The notes under the pieces were generated by a model that saw only the letters and a list, made by a program, of their open reading frames with translations, had not been told where the DNA came from and made no database searches. Both the position numbers and the translations under genes were made by a program. A stretch of DNA of 64,000 nucleotides from Sporosarcina sp. FSL K6-1508 (GTDB lineage: Bacteria; Bacillota; Bacilli; Bacillales_A; Planococcaceae). Shown one piece after another: positions 25,779 through 34,811 of the stretch; the stretch's first letter is position 1, and each line of letters opens with the position of its first letter. The stretch is taken from the NCBI RefSeq assembly GCF_038007465.1, contig NZ_JBBOXF010000001.1, positions 372,001-436,000 of the forward strand, read 5' to 3'.

Positions 25779-27704
25779 TCATTTCGCGGAAAGCGGCGCA
25801 TCCCCTGGGATGATCGGCTTCTCTGTTTTTTCATCCCTTATGAATAAATCTTCCACTTGTTCATAAGGAATAGTCGTTTGACCGTTCTCTCCATTTAGAC
25901 GCTCTTTGACCCGTTCGATTGTTTTCACAGGGGATGCGAGCGCAATAATTGCATCGCCTGCAGAAGCCTGTGGTTCAATTTCCGGCGTAAAGAACTCTAT
26001 CTTACCGTCCGTTCGTAGAATGTAAAGCAGGATTGATTTGTCATCCCGCTCACGTAAATACTGTGTATAGCTATATTGTTTTGTAATTAATGTCTTACGG
26101 ATAACGTGCCCCGCGTTCATCCGCTCTTCCAAGTCATAGATTGAAATTGCGGGTGAGAACAGAGACTGGCCGCCTGTTAACGTAAACCCATCTACTTCTT
26201 TACCGACATGGAATACCGTCTGATACAAATTATCGCTTCCTAGATCCGGTGCGAAGTCTGAACAAATATGCGCATTGTACGTATCGGTCTTCGTCATTGC
26301 AAGAATATACCGGTATGGCGTCAAGTCAAGATGATAGTCGATCTGCTCCGAAAGAATATCCCCAACATAATTGTTAAGCCCGAGCTTTCGAGCATGTGAG
26401 AGTCCTGCCCATGACTGATCGATAAGCAGTACGTCGTTCCCGGTTTCTTTTACTGATTGGGCAAGCACTGCGGCAAATCTTGAGCTTCCCACAAGCAGCA
26501 CTCCTGATTCGTCAGTTGTAGTGAGATTTAATTTCTTAGCTATGAAGCTGATTGAAAATCCGTGCAGGACCACTGTGGAGAAGACAAGTGCGAACGTCAG
26601 CGCAGTCAATAGTTCTGCATCTTTGTAGCCATTGTCGAGTAAAATTGTTGCAAAATAACCTGATACAGTAAGAGCCACAATCCCCCTTGGTGCAATCCAT
26701 CCGATAAGAATTTTTTCACGGATATTTAACTCCGTATTGATTGTCGAAAGCCAAATCGATAGCGGCCTGACGATAAACAGCATTGCCAATACATAAATGA
26801 TGATATTCGGATTAAAAATTTCAATGAGGATGCGCGGATTAAGTGATGCCGTCAACATGACGAATATGCCCGAAATAAGCAGTACAGAAATATTCTCCTT
26901 GAATTGGCGAATGTCATGCATTGATGTCAAGCGCATATTTGCCATTGTCATCCCCATTGCCGTTACCGCAAGCAGTCCGGTTTCATGCATGATTTCATCC
27001 GCAAAAACGAATGTGAAAAGGACGACTGCAAAAAGTACCGGTGCTTTTAGAAATTCCGGAATACTGCCGCGCTCAAACGCACTTCCAATCGCCCGGGCAG
27101 CACCCCATCCAAGAAGTACGGCAAAGATAGATGCCGCAAAGAACAAAAGCAACGCACTCAATGTCACTTGGCTATTCAAAAATTTGATGAACTCAAAAGC
27201 GAACACTGCAAGCAACGCACCAAATGGATCCACTACAATCGATTCCCATTTCAAAATTGCTGCAGGACGCGGTTTCAGTTTCGCCTGCCTCAATAACGGC
27301 AAGATCACAGTGGGCCCTGTAACAATGAACAAACCTCCGATTACAAAGGCAACTGCCCAGGAAAGTCCCGCTAAATAGTGTGCGGCAAGTGCTCCGGCAA
27401 TCCATGCAATGAATGCACCTATGGTCACAATCCGAGCTATTGGCTTACTAAAGCCTTTAATTTCTTTAAAATCAAGATTCAAACTGCCCTCAAACAAAAT
27501 AATTGCTACGGCAAACGTAATAATTGGACTGAAGAGTTCTCCCATACTCTCTTTCGGGTTAATGAAACCAAAAATTGGACCTACCAGGAGCCCAGCAACG
27601 GACATGACGACAATCGCCGGCATCCGGAATTTCCAGGCCGCCCATTGCGATAAAATCCCGATTAAGACGACGAGCATCAAATCGAATAATAATGAATCAA
27701 ACAA
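25779..27704 (-). CDS. CPA1-type cation/proton antiporter with TrkA-N-like domain
   Basis: The 641-residue protein has about twelve membrane helices in its first 400 residues with the antiporter core (FVIGGLFIVTGPTVILPLLRQAKL, LKWESIVVDPFGALLAVFAFE). A cytosolic Rossmann-like TrkA-N segment (GVLLVGSSRFAAVLAQSVKETGNDVLLID) and a C-terminal TrkA-C-like part follow. Such proteins exchange Na+ or K+ for H+ and are gated through the regulatory domain. The TTG at 27704 is preferred because CGGAGTG lies 6 nt upstream. The transported ion is not determined. Confidence 0.85.
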   Translation of the reverse strand: MFDSLLFDLMLVVLIGILSQWAAWKFRMPAIVVMSVAGLLVGPIFGFINPKESMGELFSPIITFAVAIILFEGSLNLDFKEIKGFSKPIARIVTIGAFIAWIAGALAAHYLAGLSWAVAFVIGGLFIVTGPTVILPLLRQAKLKPRPAAILKWESIVVDPFGALLAVFAFEFIKFLNSQVTLSALLLFFAASIFAVLLGWGAARAIGSAFERGSIPEFLKAPVLFAVVLFTFVFADEIMHETGLLAVTAMGMTMANMRLTSMHDIRQFKENISVLLISGIFVMLTASLNPRILIEIFNPNIIIYVLAMLFIVRPLSIWLSTINTELNIREKILIGWIAPRGIVALTVSGYFATILLDNGYKDAELLTALTFALVFSTVVLHGFSISFIAKKLNLTTTDESGVLLVGSSRFAAVLAQSVKETGNDVLLIDQSWAGLSHARKLGLNNYVGDILSEQIDYHLDLTPYRYILAMTKTDTYNAHICSDFAPDLGSDNLYQTVFHVGKEVDGFTLTGGQSLFSPAISIYDLEERMNAGHVIRKTLITKQYSYTQYLRERDDKSILLYILRTDGKIEFFTPEIEPQASAGDAIIALASPVKTIERVKERLNGENGQTTIPYEQVEDLFIRDEKTEKPIIPGDAPLSAK

Positions 27705-27839
27705 TGGAATCACTCCGTTTCCAATTAGAAATAATGCTAGTTTACCATAACGCCAGTTACAGTCCACTAAAAATAGACATATCTTAATAGTTCTTTACAT
27801 AAGGTGATAGGGATGGATTATTCAATCTAGTTTGAAAGG

Positions 27840-28904
27840 GTGATTCCAATAGACGGACAACAAAAGAAAAAAGTCGCTATCCATATTTCCAGGTCGGACG
27901 GAAAAGGGACATACCCCGCACGCAGAGCAGCCATGATTGCAAATGCCTTGGCTGACGAAATCGATATCGTATACTTGTGCGGAGCGGATTCTCCTCCAGC
28001 GCCTGAGGGATTTAAAACAATGCCTACTCCAACCAATGCGCTATTTTTACAGGCGCTTACGACACTCAAACCCGATCTTCTTCTCCGCGATAGCGGCTCT
28101 ACTATTCAAGAGGAGATTGAGAAGATAACCGAACTCGTTCCCTCCATCATCCATTTCGATGATTTCGGGGACGGCGGTAAATGTGCTGATCTCGTGTTTC
28201 AGACATTGTATGTCGAATCAAGTGATAGTGCTCCGGACCATTATGTACTTGGACGAGAGAGTTTCATTGCGGACGAAAAGATGGCACCAGTGAAACATAT
28301 CGGACTTCGCAAAGCTCAAGTAGGTCCACTTCCCCACTTAGTAATTACTTTCGGCGAAGAAGATGAAGGTAACTTGACGTATCGGGCGTTACGGCATATC
28401 ATGCAACTCCAGATTCCACTCAAAGTGACTGTTCTCGTCGGTGAACAGTATGCCCATGATACGAGCACAATTCGCATGATGGCACTCGAAAGACGAAACA
28501 CAACCGTATTGGTGCCGCCGTACAACTTCGCCGAAATCTATGCGTCAGCAGATATCGTTCTATGTGCATCCGGCTATATGCCTTACGAAGTCGCTGTAAT
28601 GGGTATCCCTTGTGTCGTACTCGCACAGAACGATTTTGAGCTGGGACTGGCCTTTCCAAAAGAACAGCATGGCTTTATTCATCTCGGACTTGGTCGAAAA
28701 GTGAAGCAGTCGAGCTTGCTCAACGCAATCATGGAACCGCTTCTCCACGAATCTTTACGTAAAAAGGCAATTGCCCGACAAACCGCACTAGGGCTCGGTG
28801 ATGGAAAAGATGCCGTCTGTGAAGCGATACGCTATTATCTTGAGTATCCGAAGCGCAATACTAGCGGCGGAGCAGGAAAAGAAACCTCCGATATGCTACA
28901 CTGA
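27840..28904 (+). CDS. PseG/SpsG-like nucleotide-sugar hydrolase or glycosyltransferase-fold protein
   Basis: The 354-residue GT-B-like protein opens with VAIHISRSDGKGTYPARRAAMIANAL, which echoes the R-x-D-G-x-x-x-G-x-G-H motif of PseG (UDP-sugar hydrolase of pseudaminic acid synthesis). The C-terminal half has a nucleotide-sugar-binding region (DIVLCASGYMPYEVAVMGIPCVVLAQNDFE). The start is uncertain: GTG at 27840 directly abuts GAAAGG, while ATA at 27849 would have ideal spacing. No other surface-sugar genes lie nearby, so the substrate is open. Confidence 0.68.
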   Translation: MIPIDGQQKKKVAIHISRSDGKGTYPARRAAMIANALADEIDIVYLCGADSPPAPEGFKTMPTPTNALFLQALTTLKPDLLLRDSGSTIQEEIEKITELVPSIIHFDDFGDGGKCADLVFQTLYVESSDSAPDHYVLGRESFIADEKMAPVKHIGLRKAQVGPLPHLVITFGEEDEGNLTYRALRHIMQLQIPLKVTVLVGEQYAHDTSTIRMMALERRNTTVLVPPYNFAEIYASADIVLCASGYMPYEVAVMGIPCVVLAQNDFELGLAFPKEQHGFIHLGLGRKVKQSSLLNAIMEPLLHESLRKKAIARQTALGLGDGKDAVCEAIRYYLEYPKRNTSGGAGKETSDMLH

Positions 28905-28928
28905 AGAAAAAGCTGAGGTGCTATTCAT

Positions 28929-29114
28929 ATGAACAAACGTCAAGTGGAAACAGCAATTGCTGAACTCAAAATGGATTATATCAATCTGCAAGGTGATATA
29001 GAGAAACTCGAATCGACAGGCAATAATAGTTATGTCAAGAAAGCTGAACTGCGCCTTGCAACAATGGAAGCAAATTTGGCGGAACTGAACAGGCAACTTG
29101 CTGAATTTGAATAA
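28929..29114 (+). CDS. Small coiled-coil protein (SE1832-like)
   Basis: The 61-residue protein is almost entirely heptad-like helix (AIAELKMDYINLQGDIEKLES.., ELRLATMEANLAELNRQLAEFE). It resembles short Bacillales proteins annotated, from memory, as the SE1832 family. GAGGTG lies 8 nt upstream of the ATG. It starts 24 nt after the PseG-like gene and ends before a strong terminator, so it is probably co-transcribed with it. Confidence 0.75.
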   Translation: MNKRQVETAIAELKMDYINLQGDIEKLESTGNNSYVKKAELRLATMEANLAELNRQLAEFE

Positions 29115-29178
29115 AGAAACGCGCTGGAGCTAGACACTGCTCCAAGTTGAAAAACTTATACATTCTTATCTTTGAGCA

Positions 29179-29212
29179 AAAAGGCTATCCCGGACAAAGG
29201 ATAGCCTTTTTT
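29179..29212 (+). terminator. Terminator after the small coiled-coil gene
   Basis: A 12-bp perfect stem (29179-29190 / 29199-29210) ends in seven T. Between the gene and this hairpin lies a fragment of the dispersed repeat (29122-29162), which shares CTGGAGCTAGACACTG with 50653. Confidence 0.88.
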
Positions 29213-29230
29213 TATATGCATTTTTCATTC

Positions 29231-29340
29231 GACCATATATGCTCCGGTACCGCTCATATACGTTCAGCAACCGATCATTATACCGCGCCGACCGATCACA
29301 AACATTCCACAACCGATCATACGCCAACACAAACCGCCCC
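29231..29340. repeat. Phased 21-bp array, six units
   Basis: Six CCGATCA-like cores have anchors at 29232, 29253, 29274, 29295, 29316 and 29337, all exactly 21 bp apart. The core is the same as in the array at 57650 and the reverse complement of that at 14522. It sits between two terminated convergent genes. Confidence 0.88.
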
Positions 29341-29357
29341 TAAAAATATTCTCCATA

Positions 29358-30815
29358 TCAATAAGTCGTCAATTTCAGTAGTTTCTGCAAACCATAAATA
29401 CCTCGTTGAAAGAAAGTGAAACCATCTTGAAATTCTTCTACGTCAAGTGTGTACAGCGCATCTTCATTGTTCCATAGTCTATTAAAGTAAGTCTCTATCT
29501 CTTGAGTTAACTCACTGTCATTCGGAGCAATGACCCGCAGATTTGCTTCCAGATTATAATTATCAAGCGTGCGTTCAGTCAAATTGGCAGAGCCGTTCGC
29601 AATGTATGTTTCCTCAGCTGTCTGAACAACCACGAGTTTTGTATGGTATTGACCAATAACCGTATTGTACCAGCGGACACCAATTTTCCCATCCGTTTCT
29701 TCCAGCATCTCTTGTACAACCGGTCTGTTCGGCAATCCCGACTTTTCATTGCCGAAAGAGTTTTCATTCGGATCCAAAATCATTTTCACATCGACGCCTC
29801 GGTTTGCCGCATCGATAAGTGCATTAACAAGATCACGTTTTGCAATGAAGAACATCCCAACTCGAATGGTATCCCCTTCTTGCGCTTTCGCGATATCGCC
29901 AAGAAGTCCATCCAAGATTTTCTTCTCCGTTAAATATTGGACGGCATAGTTCCCTCCGTCCTGTTCCTCCACTTCAACACGAGGCAATGTGCCGCCATTT
30001 GTAAAATTGACGACTGCTTCTTCCGCTTCTAATATATCGTTCAGCACATCGCCTTTCACCTTCAATGCCACATTGCCGTGAAAACCGCTTGCATTATGCG
30101 GATTCCCTGAAGATACCAGAGCTTCTTTATCCGTTACGACGGTCTTGCGATGGTTCGCTTTGACATTTAGTAACGTAATATAAGAAGCCAGCGTCATCTT
30201 GGGAGCCTTGCTTGACATTGCGTTTGCAATCCAGCCTGTCTTCTCAAAATCCATCCAGTGGAAAATAGACCTGTATAATCCAGAATAAATCGGGATTGAA
30301 TCACGGAGCGGTTCCAAGTCCGTATAGATGACTTCAATTCCCGCATCTTCCATCTTTGTGAACCATTCTGTTTCATAAGAACCATATCCTGTATTTAGCG
30401 GATCGGTTATAAAAATAATCGGCATATCGGGATGGTTCTGTTTTTTCTCTACTAGTTTCTTAGTCATCGTCTGCACAATTTTAGGAAACTCAATGTCTTC
30501 ATCATAATAATGATCGAACAGGAAATAATCAAGGACGATAAATTGTTCAGCACGGTCGATCATTGCGTAAACTTCATCGAAAATTGCCAACTCATGCACC
30601 GTACTGTCCCCTTCTTTATTTTTTGCATAAGTCAAGTCTGTAAACATCTCAACTTCGTCCGTCCAGTGCAAATCACCTTCGTATGAAACGCCTTCGGGGA
30701 GTTTTTTATATGTATTCAATAAAATTACACCTATATAAAAAAGAGCATACACTGACAGCACCATTACAATAATTCGCTTTCGCTTGCTCCAGCCTAACTT
30801 TTTATTCTTTTTCAT
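29358..30815 (-). CDS. Membrane-anchored phospholipase D-family protein (cardiolipin synthase-like)
   Basis: The 485-residue protein has an N-terminal basic segment and one membrane helix (about 14-34), then two PLD halves. The first HKD is complete: H222, K224, D229 in NHRKTVVTD, followed by SSGNPHNASG. The second reads HTKLVVVQ (H391, K393), with Q398 where Asp is usual, followed by IANGSANLT. Such enzymes join or transfer phosphatidyl groups at the membrane. The start was set at 30815, 7 nt after GGGATGG. It stands alone between terminators. Confidence 0.8.
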   Translation of the reverse strand: MKKNKKLGWSKRKRIIVMVLSVYALFYIGVILLNTYKKLPEGVSYEGDLHWTDEVEMFTDLTYAKNKEGDSTVHELAIFDEVYAMIDRAEQFIVLDYFLFDHYYDEDIEFPKIVQTMTKKLVEKKQNHPDMPIIFITDPLNTGYGSYETEWFTKMEDAGIEVIYTDLEPLRDSIPIYSGLYRSIFHWMDFEKTGWIANAMSSKAPKMTLASYITLLNVKANHRKTVVTDKEALVSSGNPHNASGFHGNVALKVKGDVLNDILEAEEAVVNFTNGGTLPRVEVEEQDGGNYAVQYLTEKKILDGLLGDIAKAQEGDTIRVGMFFIAKRDLVNALIDAANRGVDVKMILDPNENSFGNEKSGLPNRPVVQEMLEETDGKIGVRWYNTVIGQYHTKLVVVQTAEETYIANGSANLTERTLDNYNLEANLRVIAPNDSELTQEIETYFNRLWNNEDALYTLDVEEFQDGFTFFQRGIYGLQKLLKLTTY

Positions 30816-30888
30816 CATACAACCATCCCCATTCAAACATATATATCTATTTGACTAAATTCCCTCTTTCACTTTCCTGCAAACAAAA

Positions 30889-30912
30889 AGCACAGCCTTC
30901 TGCGGCTGCGCT
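30889..30912 (-). terminator. Terminator of the ECF sigma gene
   Basis: A 9-bp stem (30889-30897 / 30904-30912) directly abuts the TAA at 30914; the minus-strand tail is TTTTTGTTTG. Confidence 0.82.
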
Positions 30913-30913
30913 C

Positions 30914-31459
30914 TTAGGCGGTAACGTATTCGTGCACTGCAGTATCGGCAATCATCAGTTCTTTCAAATACTTCTTCGCTCTGAATAGTCTAGATTTCAC
31001 CGTACCAATTGATACCTTCATCACTTCTGCAATTTCAATCAACGAATACTGATGGACATAAAAATACTCAATTGTTTTTCTGTAAATGACATCCAGTTCG
31101 CTGATTTTCTGTTGGACAATTGATTGAATATCGTTTTGTTCCAGCAATTCCGCTGGCGTTAAACTATCACTTGGAACCAAATCAAGAATAGGAACGTCTA
31201 ATGTATCAGGCTGATTCATAACGTGTTTACTTCTCCTGACATCTTTGCGGTACCGATCGCGAAATGTGTTCATACAGATAGTTGTAAGCCATGCTTTCAT
31301 ATGTTCAACGCTATCCATCCGATTACTATAACGGACAACTTTCACCCAAACGTCCTGCATAAGATCTTCTGCTTCTTCTTTATTTCGTGTCAATTTAAGA
31401 CATAGATGATATATGTAACGGCCGTATTCGTCGTGCAGCCCATTTAAATTTATGTTCAT
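30914..31459 (-). CDS. ECF-family RNA polymerase sigma factor
   Basis: The 181-residue protein has sigma region 2 (RYIYHLCLKLTRNKEEAEDLMQDVWVKV, with AWLTTICMNTFRDRYRK in 2.4) and region 4 (YSLIEIAEVMKVSIGTVKSRLFRAKKYL). The ATG at 31459 follows GGAGG by 8 nt. It ends in its own terminator and is preceded by repeats, so no anti-sigma gene is co-transcribed, which is unusual for ECF factors. The regulated genes are unknown; the PLD gene downstream is a possible target. Confidence 0.87.
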   Translation of the reverse strand: MNINLNGLHDEYGRYIYHLCLKLTRNKEEAEDLMQDVWVKVVRYSNRMDSVEHMKAWLTTICMNTFRDRYRKDVRRSKHVMNQPDTLDVPILDLVPSDSLTPAELLEQNDIQSIVQQKISELDVIYRKTIEYFYVHQYSLIEIAEVMKVSIGTVKSRLFRAKKYLKELMIADTAVHEYVTA

Positions 31460-31561
31460 AAGATAACGCCTCCGTCTTCTTCCTGTTGTTCTTATTATCG
31501 GCAATTACGACCTTTCAAACCATCGTATTCGCTTTCAGTTCACTTACAAACGTGTAAGGAA

Positions 31562-31715
31562 GAAAAGCGGAAGGTGCCGTTAAACTCTGACAGGCATAAG
31601 ACGGTTTGCTAGGAGGCGTACCTCAGCCTCCGTAGCGAAACGGCTTATGACCCGAGGAGTTGGCGCCTGAAGCTGGACATATAGAAAAGCGGAAGGCGCC
31701 GTTAAACTCCGACAA
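31562..31715. repeat. Dispersed repeat, one full and one partial reverse copy
   Basis: AGAAAAGCGGAAGG-GCCGTTAAACTC-GACA occurs at 31562 and again at 31683. The first copy is about 120 bp long and contains AGGCATAAGACGG and CGGCTTATGACCCGAGGAG, the reverse complement of motifs in the copies at 11381 and 43801. The 318-bp gap between the ECF gene and the CorC gene holds only these repeats and a terminator. Confidence 0.88.
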
Positions 31716-31721
31716 CAAATA

Positions 31722-31762
31722 AAAATGTCCCCATAACCGTTATAACCGGTTATAGGGACATG
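31722..31762 (-). terminator. Terminator of the CorC-like gene, strand-selective
   Basis: A 15-bp stem (31725-31739 / 31747-31761) has one A-C mismatch on the plus strand that becomes a G-U pair on the minus strand. It ends in TTTTTATTT. Confidence 0.82.
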
Positions 31763-31777
31763 CATGTTTATTTAGTT

Positions 31778-33007
31778 TTAGTCTTCACGAATTGTAATCG
31801 TCATACGGATAATCCGGTTTCGTTCCATTTCTTCAATTTCAAAATGCAACTGGTTGTATGTGAAACGTTCACCTTCTTCAGGAACGTGACCGAGCTCTTG
31901 CAGAACAAAACCACCGAGTGTTTCATGGTCCATTGGCAATGCTATACCAAGGAGATCCATCGCATCCACGATTTCAAGCCTACCATGACAGACTAAAGCA
32001 GAATCCGTCTTCTCATAGACAAGTACTTCTTCATCTTCATCTGTCTCATCCTCAATGTCCTGGCCAATCATTTCTTCGATAATATCTTCGTGAGTTACAA
32101 TGCCAAGTGTTCCACCGTACTCATCCAGTACGATTGCCAAATGCTTCTTTTTCGCTAGCATCATCTTAAACACTTTTTCAACACTTGCCGACTGTACAAC
32201 GTAAAACGTATCGCGGTCTATTAACTCACTTAGTTTCTGTTCGGGGTTCATCGACCATTCGATGAACATTTTAGAATAGAATACACCCGAAATCGTATCC
32301 ATACTTTCTTCATAAACCGGATAACGGGTATAGGAATGTTCCAATATCGTATCCCGGACTTCTTCATATGTCGCTTCAATCGGTAAACCAACGATATCCA
32401 TCCGGTGTGTTTCAAGAACATCAGACACATCTTTTTCGGCAAAATCGAGTACTTCCTTCAATCGATTCGATTCTTCCTGCTGAAATGTTCCTTCTATAGA
32501 AGCGATGTCAACCATCGATCGCAGATCATCTTTAGTGAGCGTCGCCTTTGTCACCGCTCCTTTTGAAATGATGCGGATGAAAACATTTGTGAACGTTCCT
32601 AGTAACGCCGTTAACGGTGTTAATAATTTCACGAGCAGTGTAATCGACGGCGCAACCATATAAGCGACCCGATCGGCAAATGTCGCGGCAATCGTTTTCG
32701 GTAATACTTCCCCGAAAACGATGATAATAACGGTCAAGACCCCTGTCCATATACCGACGTTAAGCCCCTTGTCGATTGCAATCATTGTAACGATAGTCGG
32801 CATCATAATATTCGCGATATTATTTCCGATCAAAATTGCTGTAATCATTCGGTCCGGTTTCGAAATCAGTTTCTGCAGCTTAATAGCTTGCTTGTCTCCC
32901 TGATTTGCCCGAAACTGGACCCTTCTCCTGTTTACTGCTGTAAGTGCCGTTTCACTCCCTGACAGGTAAAAAGACAGGAATAAAAATAATCCAAGTGCGA
33001 TAAACAA
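31778..33007 (-). CDS. CNNM/CorC family transporter-regulator with CBS pair
   Basis: The 409-residue protein starts TTG (GGGAGG 8 nt upstream). It has a DUF21/CNNM membrane domain with four helices (ALGLFLFLSFYLSGSETALTAVNRRR to about residue 140), a CBS pair (about 190-315; HSYTRYPVYEE, LAIVLDEYGGTLGIVTHEDIIEEMIG) and a C-terminal CorC_HlyC domain (HETLGGFVLQELGHVPEEGERF). Members act in Mg2+ efflux or homeostasis, although often annotated hemolysin. It appears monocistronic. Confidence 0.88.
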   Translation of the reverse strand: MFIALGLFLFLSFYLSGSETALTAVNRRRVQFRANQGDKQAIKLQKLISKPDRMITAILIGNNIANIMMPTIVTMIAIDKGLNVGIWTGVLTVIIIVFGEVLPKTIAATFADRVAYMVAPSITLLVKLLTPLTALLGTFTNVFIRIISKGAVTKATLTKDDLRSMVDIASIEGTFQQEESNRLKEVLDFAEKDVSDVLETHRMDIVGLPIEATYEEVRDTILEHSYTRYPVYEESMDTISGVFYSKMFIEWSMNPEQKLSELIDRDTFYVVQSASVEKVFKMMLAKKKHLAIVLDEYGGTLGIVTHEDIIEEMIGQDIEDETDEDEEVLVYEKTDSALVCHGRLEIVDAMDLLGIALPMDHETLGGFVLQELGHVPEEGERFTYNQLHFEIEEMERNRIIRMTITIRED

Positions 33008-33170
33008 AAGCGATTCCTCCCGGAAATGAGATCATATTTATATATTCGTCCAATTAATAACTTTCAAACAGCATACCATATTATTCTTATTTACGTTTGT
33101 CTTTCTACCTCAATATCCTTTCCATCTGATATACTATTTCTATTCACGAAATAATATGAAATGAGGGATT

Positions 33171-34571
33171 GTGTTGAATCATTTAGAAACGCTTGACGGT
33201 TATTTTAAAGAAAAACGGGACGAGCATCTCGAACAATTAAATGAGTTCCTTCGTATTCCTAGTATCAGCTCGTTATCGGAACATAAAAATGATATGCAAA
33301 AAGCGGCCGAGTGGCTTCTCGCTTCATTCAAAACAGCTGGGCTTGAAAACCTTTCAATCGATGAAACAGATGGACATCCGGTTGTATACGCAGATTGGCT
33401 CCATGCGGAAGGTAAACCGACAATTCTTATGTACGGGCATTATGATGTCCAACCAGTCGATCCATTGAATTTATGGGAAACAGGCCCATTCGAACCTGAA
33501 ATACGCAATAATAAATTATATGCGCGCGGTGCCAGTGATGATAAAGGACAAGTATTCATGCACATCAAGGCGGTTGAAGCACTTATTCAACTGACGGGCA
33601 GTTTGCCAGTAAACGTGAAGTTCATCATTGAAGGTGAAGAAGAAATCGGCAGCCCGAACCTTGAGAAATACATTGAGGCCAACAAGGACAAACTTGCGGC
33701 TGATGTCATCGTTATTTCCGATACTGGTATGCAAGGACCGGGTCAACCTGCAGTATGTTATGGTCTGCGAGGACTATGCGGTGTGCAAATTGACGTCCAA
33801 GGCGCGAAAAGCGACCTTCACTCCGGTTTGTACGGTGGCGGTGTCCAAAACCCGATCCATGCGCTTGCTGAAGTACTGGCATCGTTCCGTGACCAGGAAG
33901 GGACTATTGCAATTGAAGGATTTTATGATAACGTCCGTCCACTGTTAGACGAAGAGCGTGCAGCTTACCAAGCACTCGGCTTCGATGAAGAGGAATTGAA
34001 AGAAGAAATCGGCGTGACGGAACTTTTCGGAGAAAAAGGATATTCACATCTTGAGCGCACATGGACCCGTCCGACACTTGAAGTTAACGGCGTCTTCGGC
34101 GGATTTTCAGGCGAAGGCATCAAAACCGTATTGCCGGCAGAAGCAGGCGCTAAAATCACATGCCGCCTCGTTCCTGACCAAGACCCGGATGAAATCATTG
34201 CTAAGCTAACAGCCCATATCGAAAAACATAAACCAGCAGGCGTAACCGTGACTGTAACCGAATTTGACAAAGGAAAACCGTTTATCACGCCATTCGATCA
34301 CCCTGCAATCCAGGCAGCAGGTCGTTCGTATGAAAAAGTATATAAGGTGCCGACTGCCTATACTCGCGGCGGCGGATCGATTCCAATCGTTGCAGCATTC
34401 GATGAAATCTTAGAATTGCCGGTCGTCTTGATGGGCTTCGGCCTGGCGTCGGAAAACTTCCATGCGCCGAACGAACATTTCCACCTGGAGAACTTCGATC
34501 AAGGATTGCGTGTCATCGGCGATTATTATTACGAAATTGCCGGTTTCGAGAAAGATGAATTGCAAAAGTGA
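33171..34571 (+). CDS. M20-family dipeptidase
   Basis: The 466-residue zinc peptidase has the M20 core: GHYDVQPVDP (metal His and catalytic Asp), GASDDKGQ (bridging Asp), EGEEEIGS (catalytic and metal Glu), SDTGM, and a dimerisation domain with SDLHSGLYGG. The C-terminal zinc histidine is in ASENFHAPNEHFHLENF. It resembles cytosolic dipeptidases that process short peptides. GTG 33171 and TTG 33174 are both possible; GAGGGA spacing (5 nt) favours the TTG. It is followed by a perfect terminator. Confidence 0.92.
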   Translation: MLNHLETLDGYFKEKRDEHLEQLNEFLRIPSISSLSEHKNDMQKAAEWLLASFKTAGLENLSIDETDGHPVVYADWLHAEGKPTILMYGHYDVQPVDPLNLWETGPFEPEIRNNKLYARGASDDKGQVFMHIKAVEALIQLTGSLPVNVKFIIEGEEEIGSPNLEKYIEANKDKLAADVIVISDTGMQGPGQPAVCYGLRGLCGVQIDVQGAKSDLHSGLYGGGVQNPIHALAEVLASFRDQEGTIAIEGFYDNVRPLLDEERAAYQALGFDEEELKEEIGVTELFGEKGYSHLERTWTRPTLEVNGVFGGFSGEGIKTVLPAEAGAKITCRLVPDQDPDEIIAKLTAHIEKHKPAGVTVTVTEFDKGKPFITPFDHPAIQAAGRSYEKVYKVPTAYTRGGGSIPIVAAFDEILELPVVLMGFGLASENFHAPNEHFHLENFDQGLRVIGDYYYEIAGFEKDELQK

Positions 34572-34577
34572 TAAGTA

Positions 34578-34610
34578 AACTGAATCCTCCTTGTGAGGAT
34601 TCAGTTTTTT
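34578..34610 (+). terminator. Terminator of the M20 dipeptidase gene
   Basis: A 13-bp perfect stem (34578-34590 / 34596-34608) ends in TTTTTT. Confidence 0.9.
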
Positions 34611-34649
34611 CGTGATTTAATTCACTTTTATAACGCTTTTTCCAAAGCT

Positions 34650-34750
34650 TTACACGATCTTCAACGAAATAAACAATGTTGCTGATGAAGTAAACAATGT
34701 TTCATTGGAACTTTGCAACCTTTCATTAACACCAAACAACACTTTGATTA
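34650..34750. repeat. Degenerate phased 21-bp repeat
   Basis: AAACAATGTT at 34671 recurs at 34692; related sequences follow at 34713 (TTTGCAACCTTTCATTA) and 34734 (AAACAACACTTTGATTA), again 21 bp apart. The consensus differs from the CCGATCATA arrays, but the period and the position after a terminator are the same. Confidence 0.65.
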
Positions 34751-34763
34751 CTTCATAAAAAAT

Positions 34764-34796
34764 ACCCAGTCCGCATTAACAAATGCAAACCGGGCT
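34764..34796 (-). terminator. Nitroreductase terminator
   Basis: Interrupted stem (CCC..TGCAT/ATGC..GGG, 34764-34795) with a minus-strand ATTTTTTATG tail. Confidence 0.65.
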
Positions 34797-34811
34797 AAAA
34801 TCGCTCCTATT

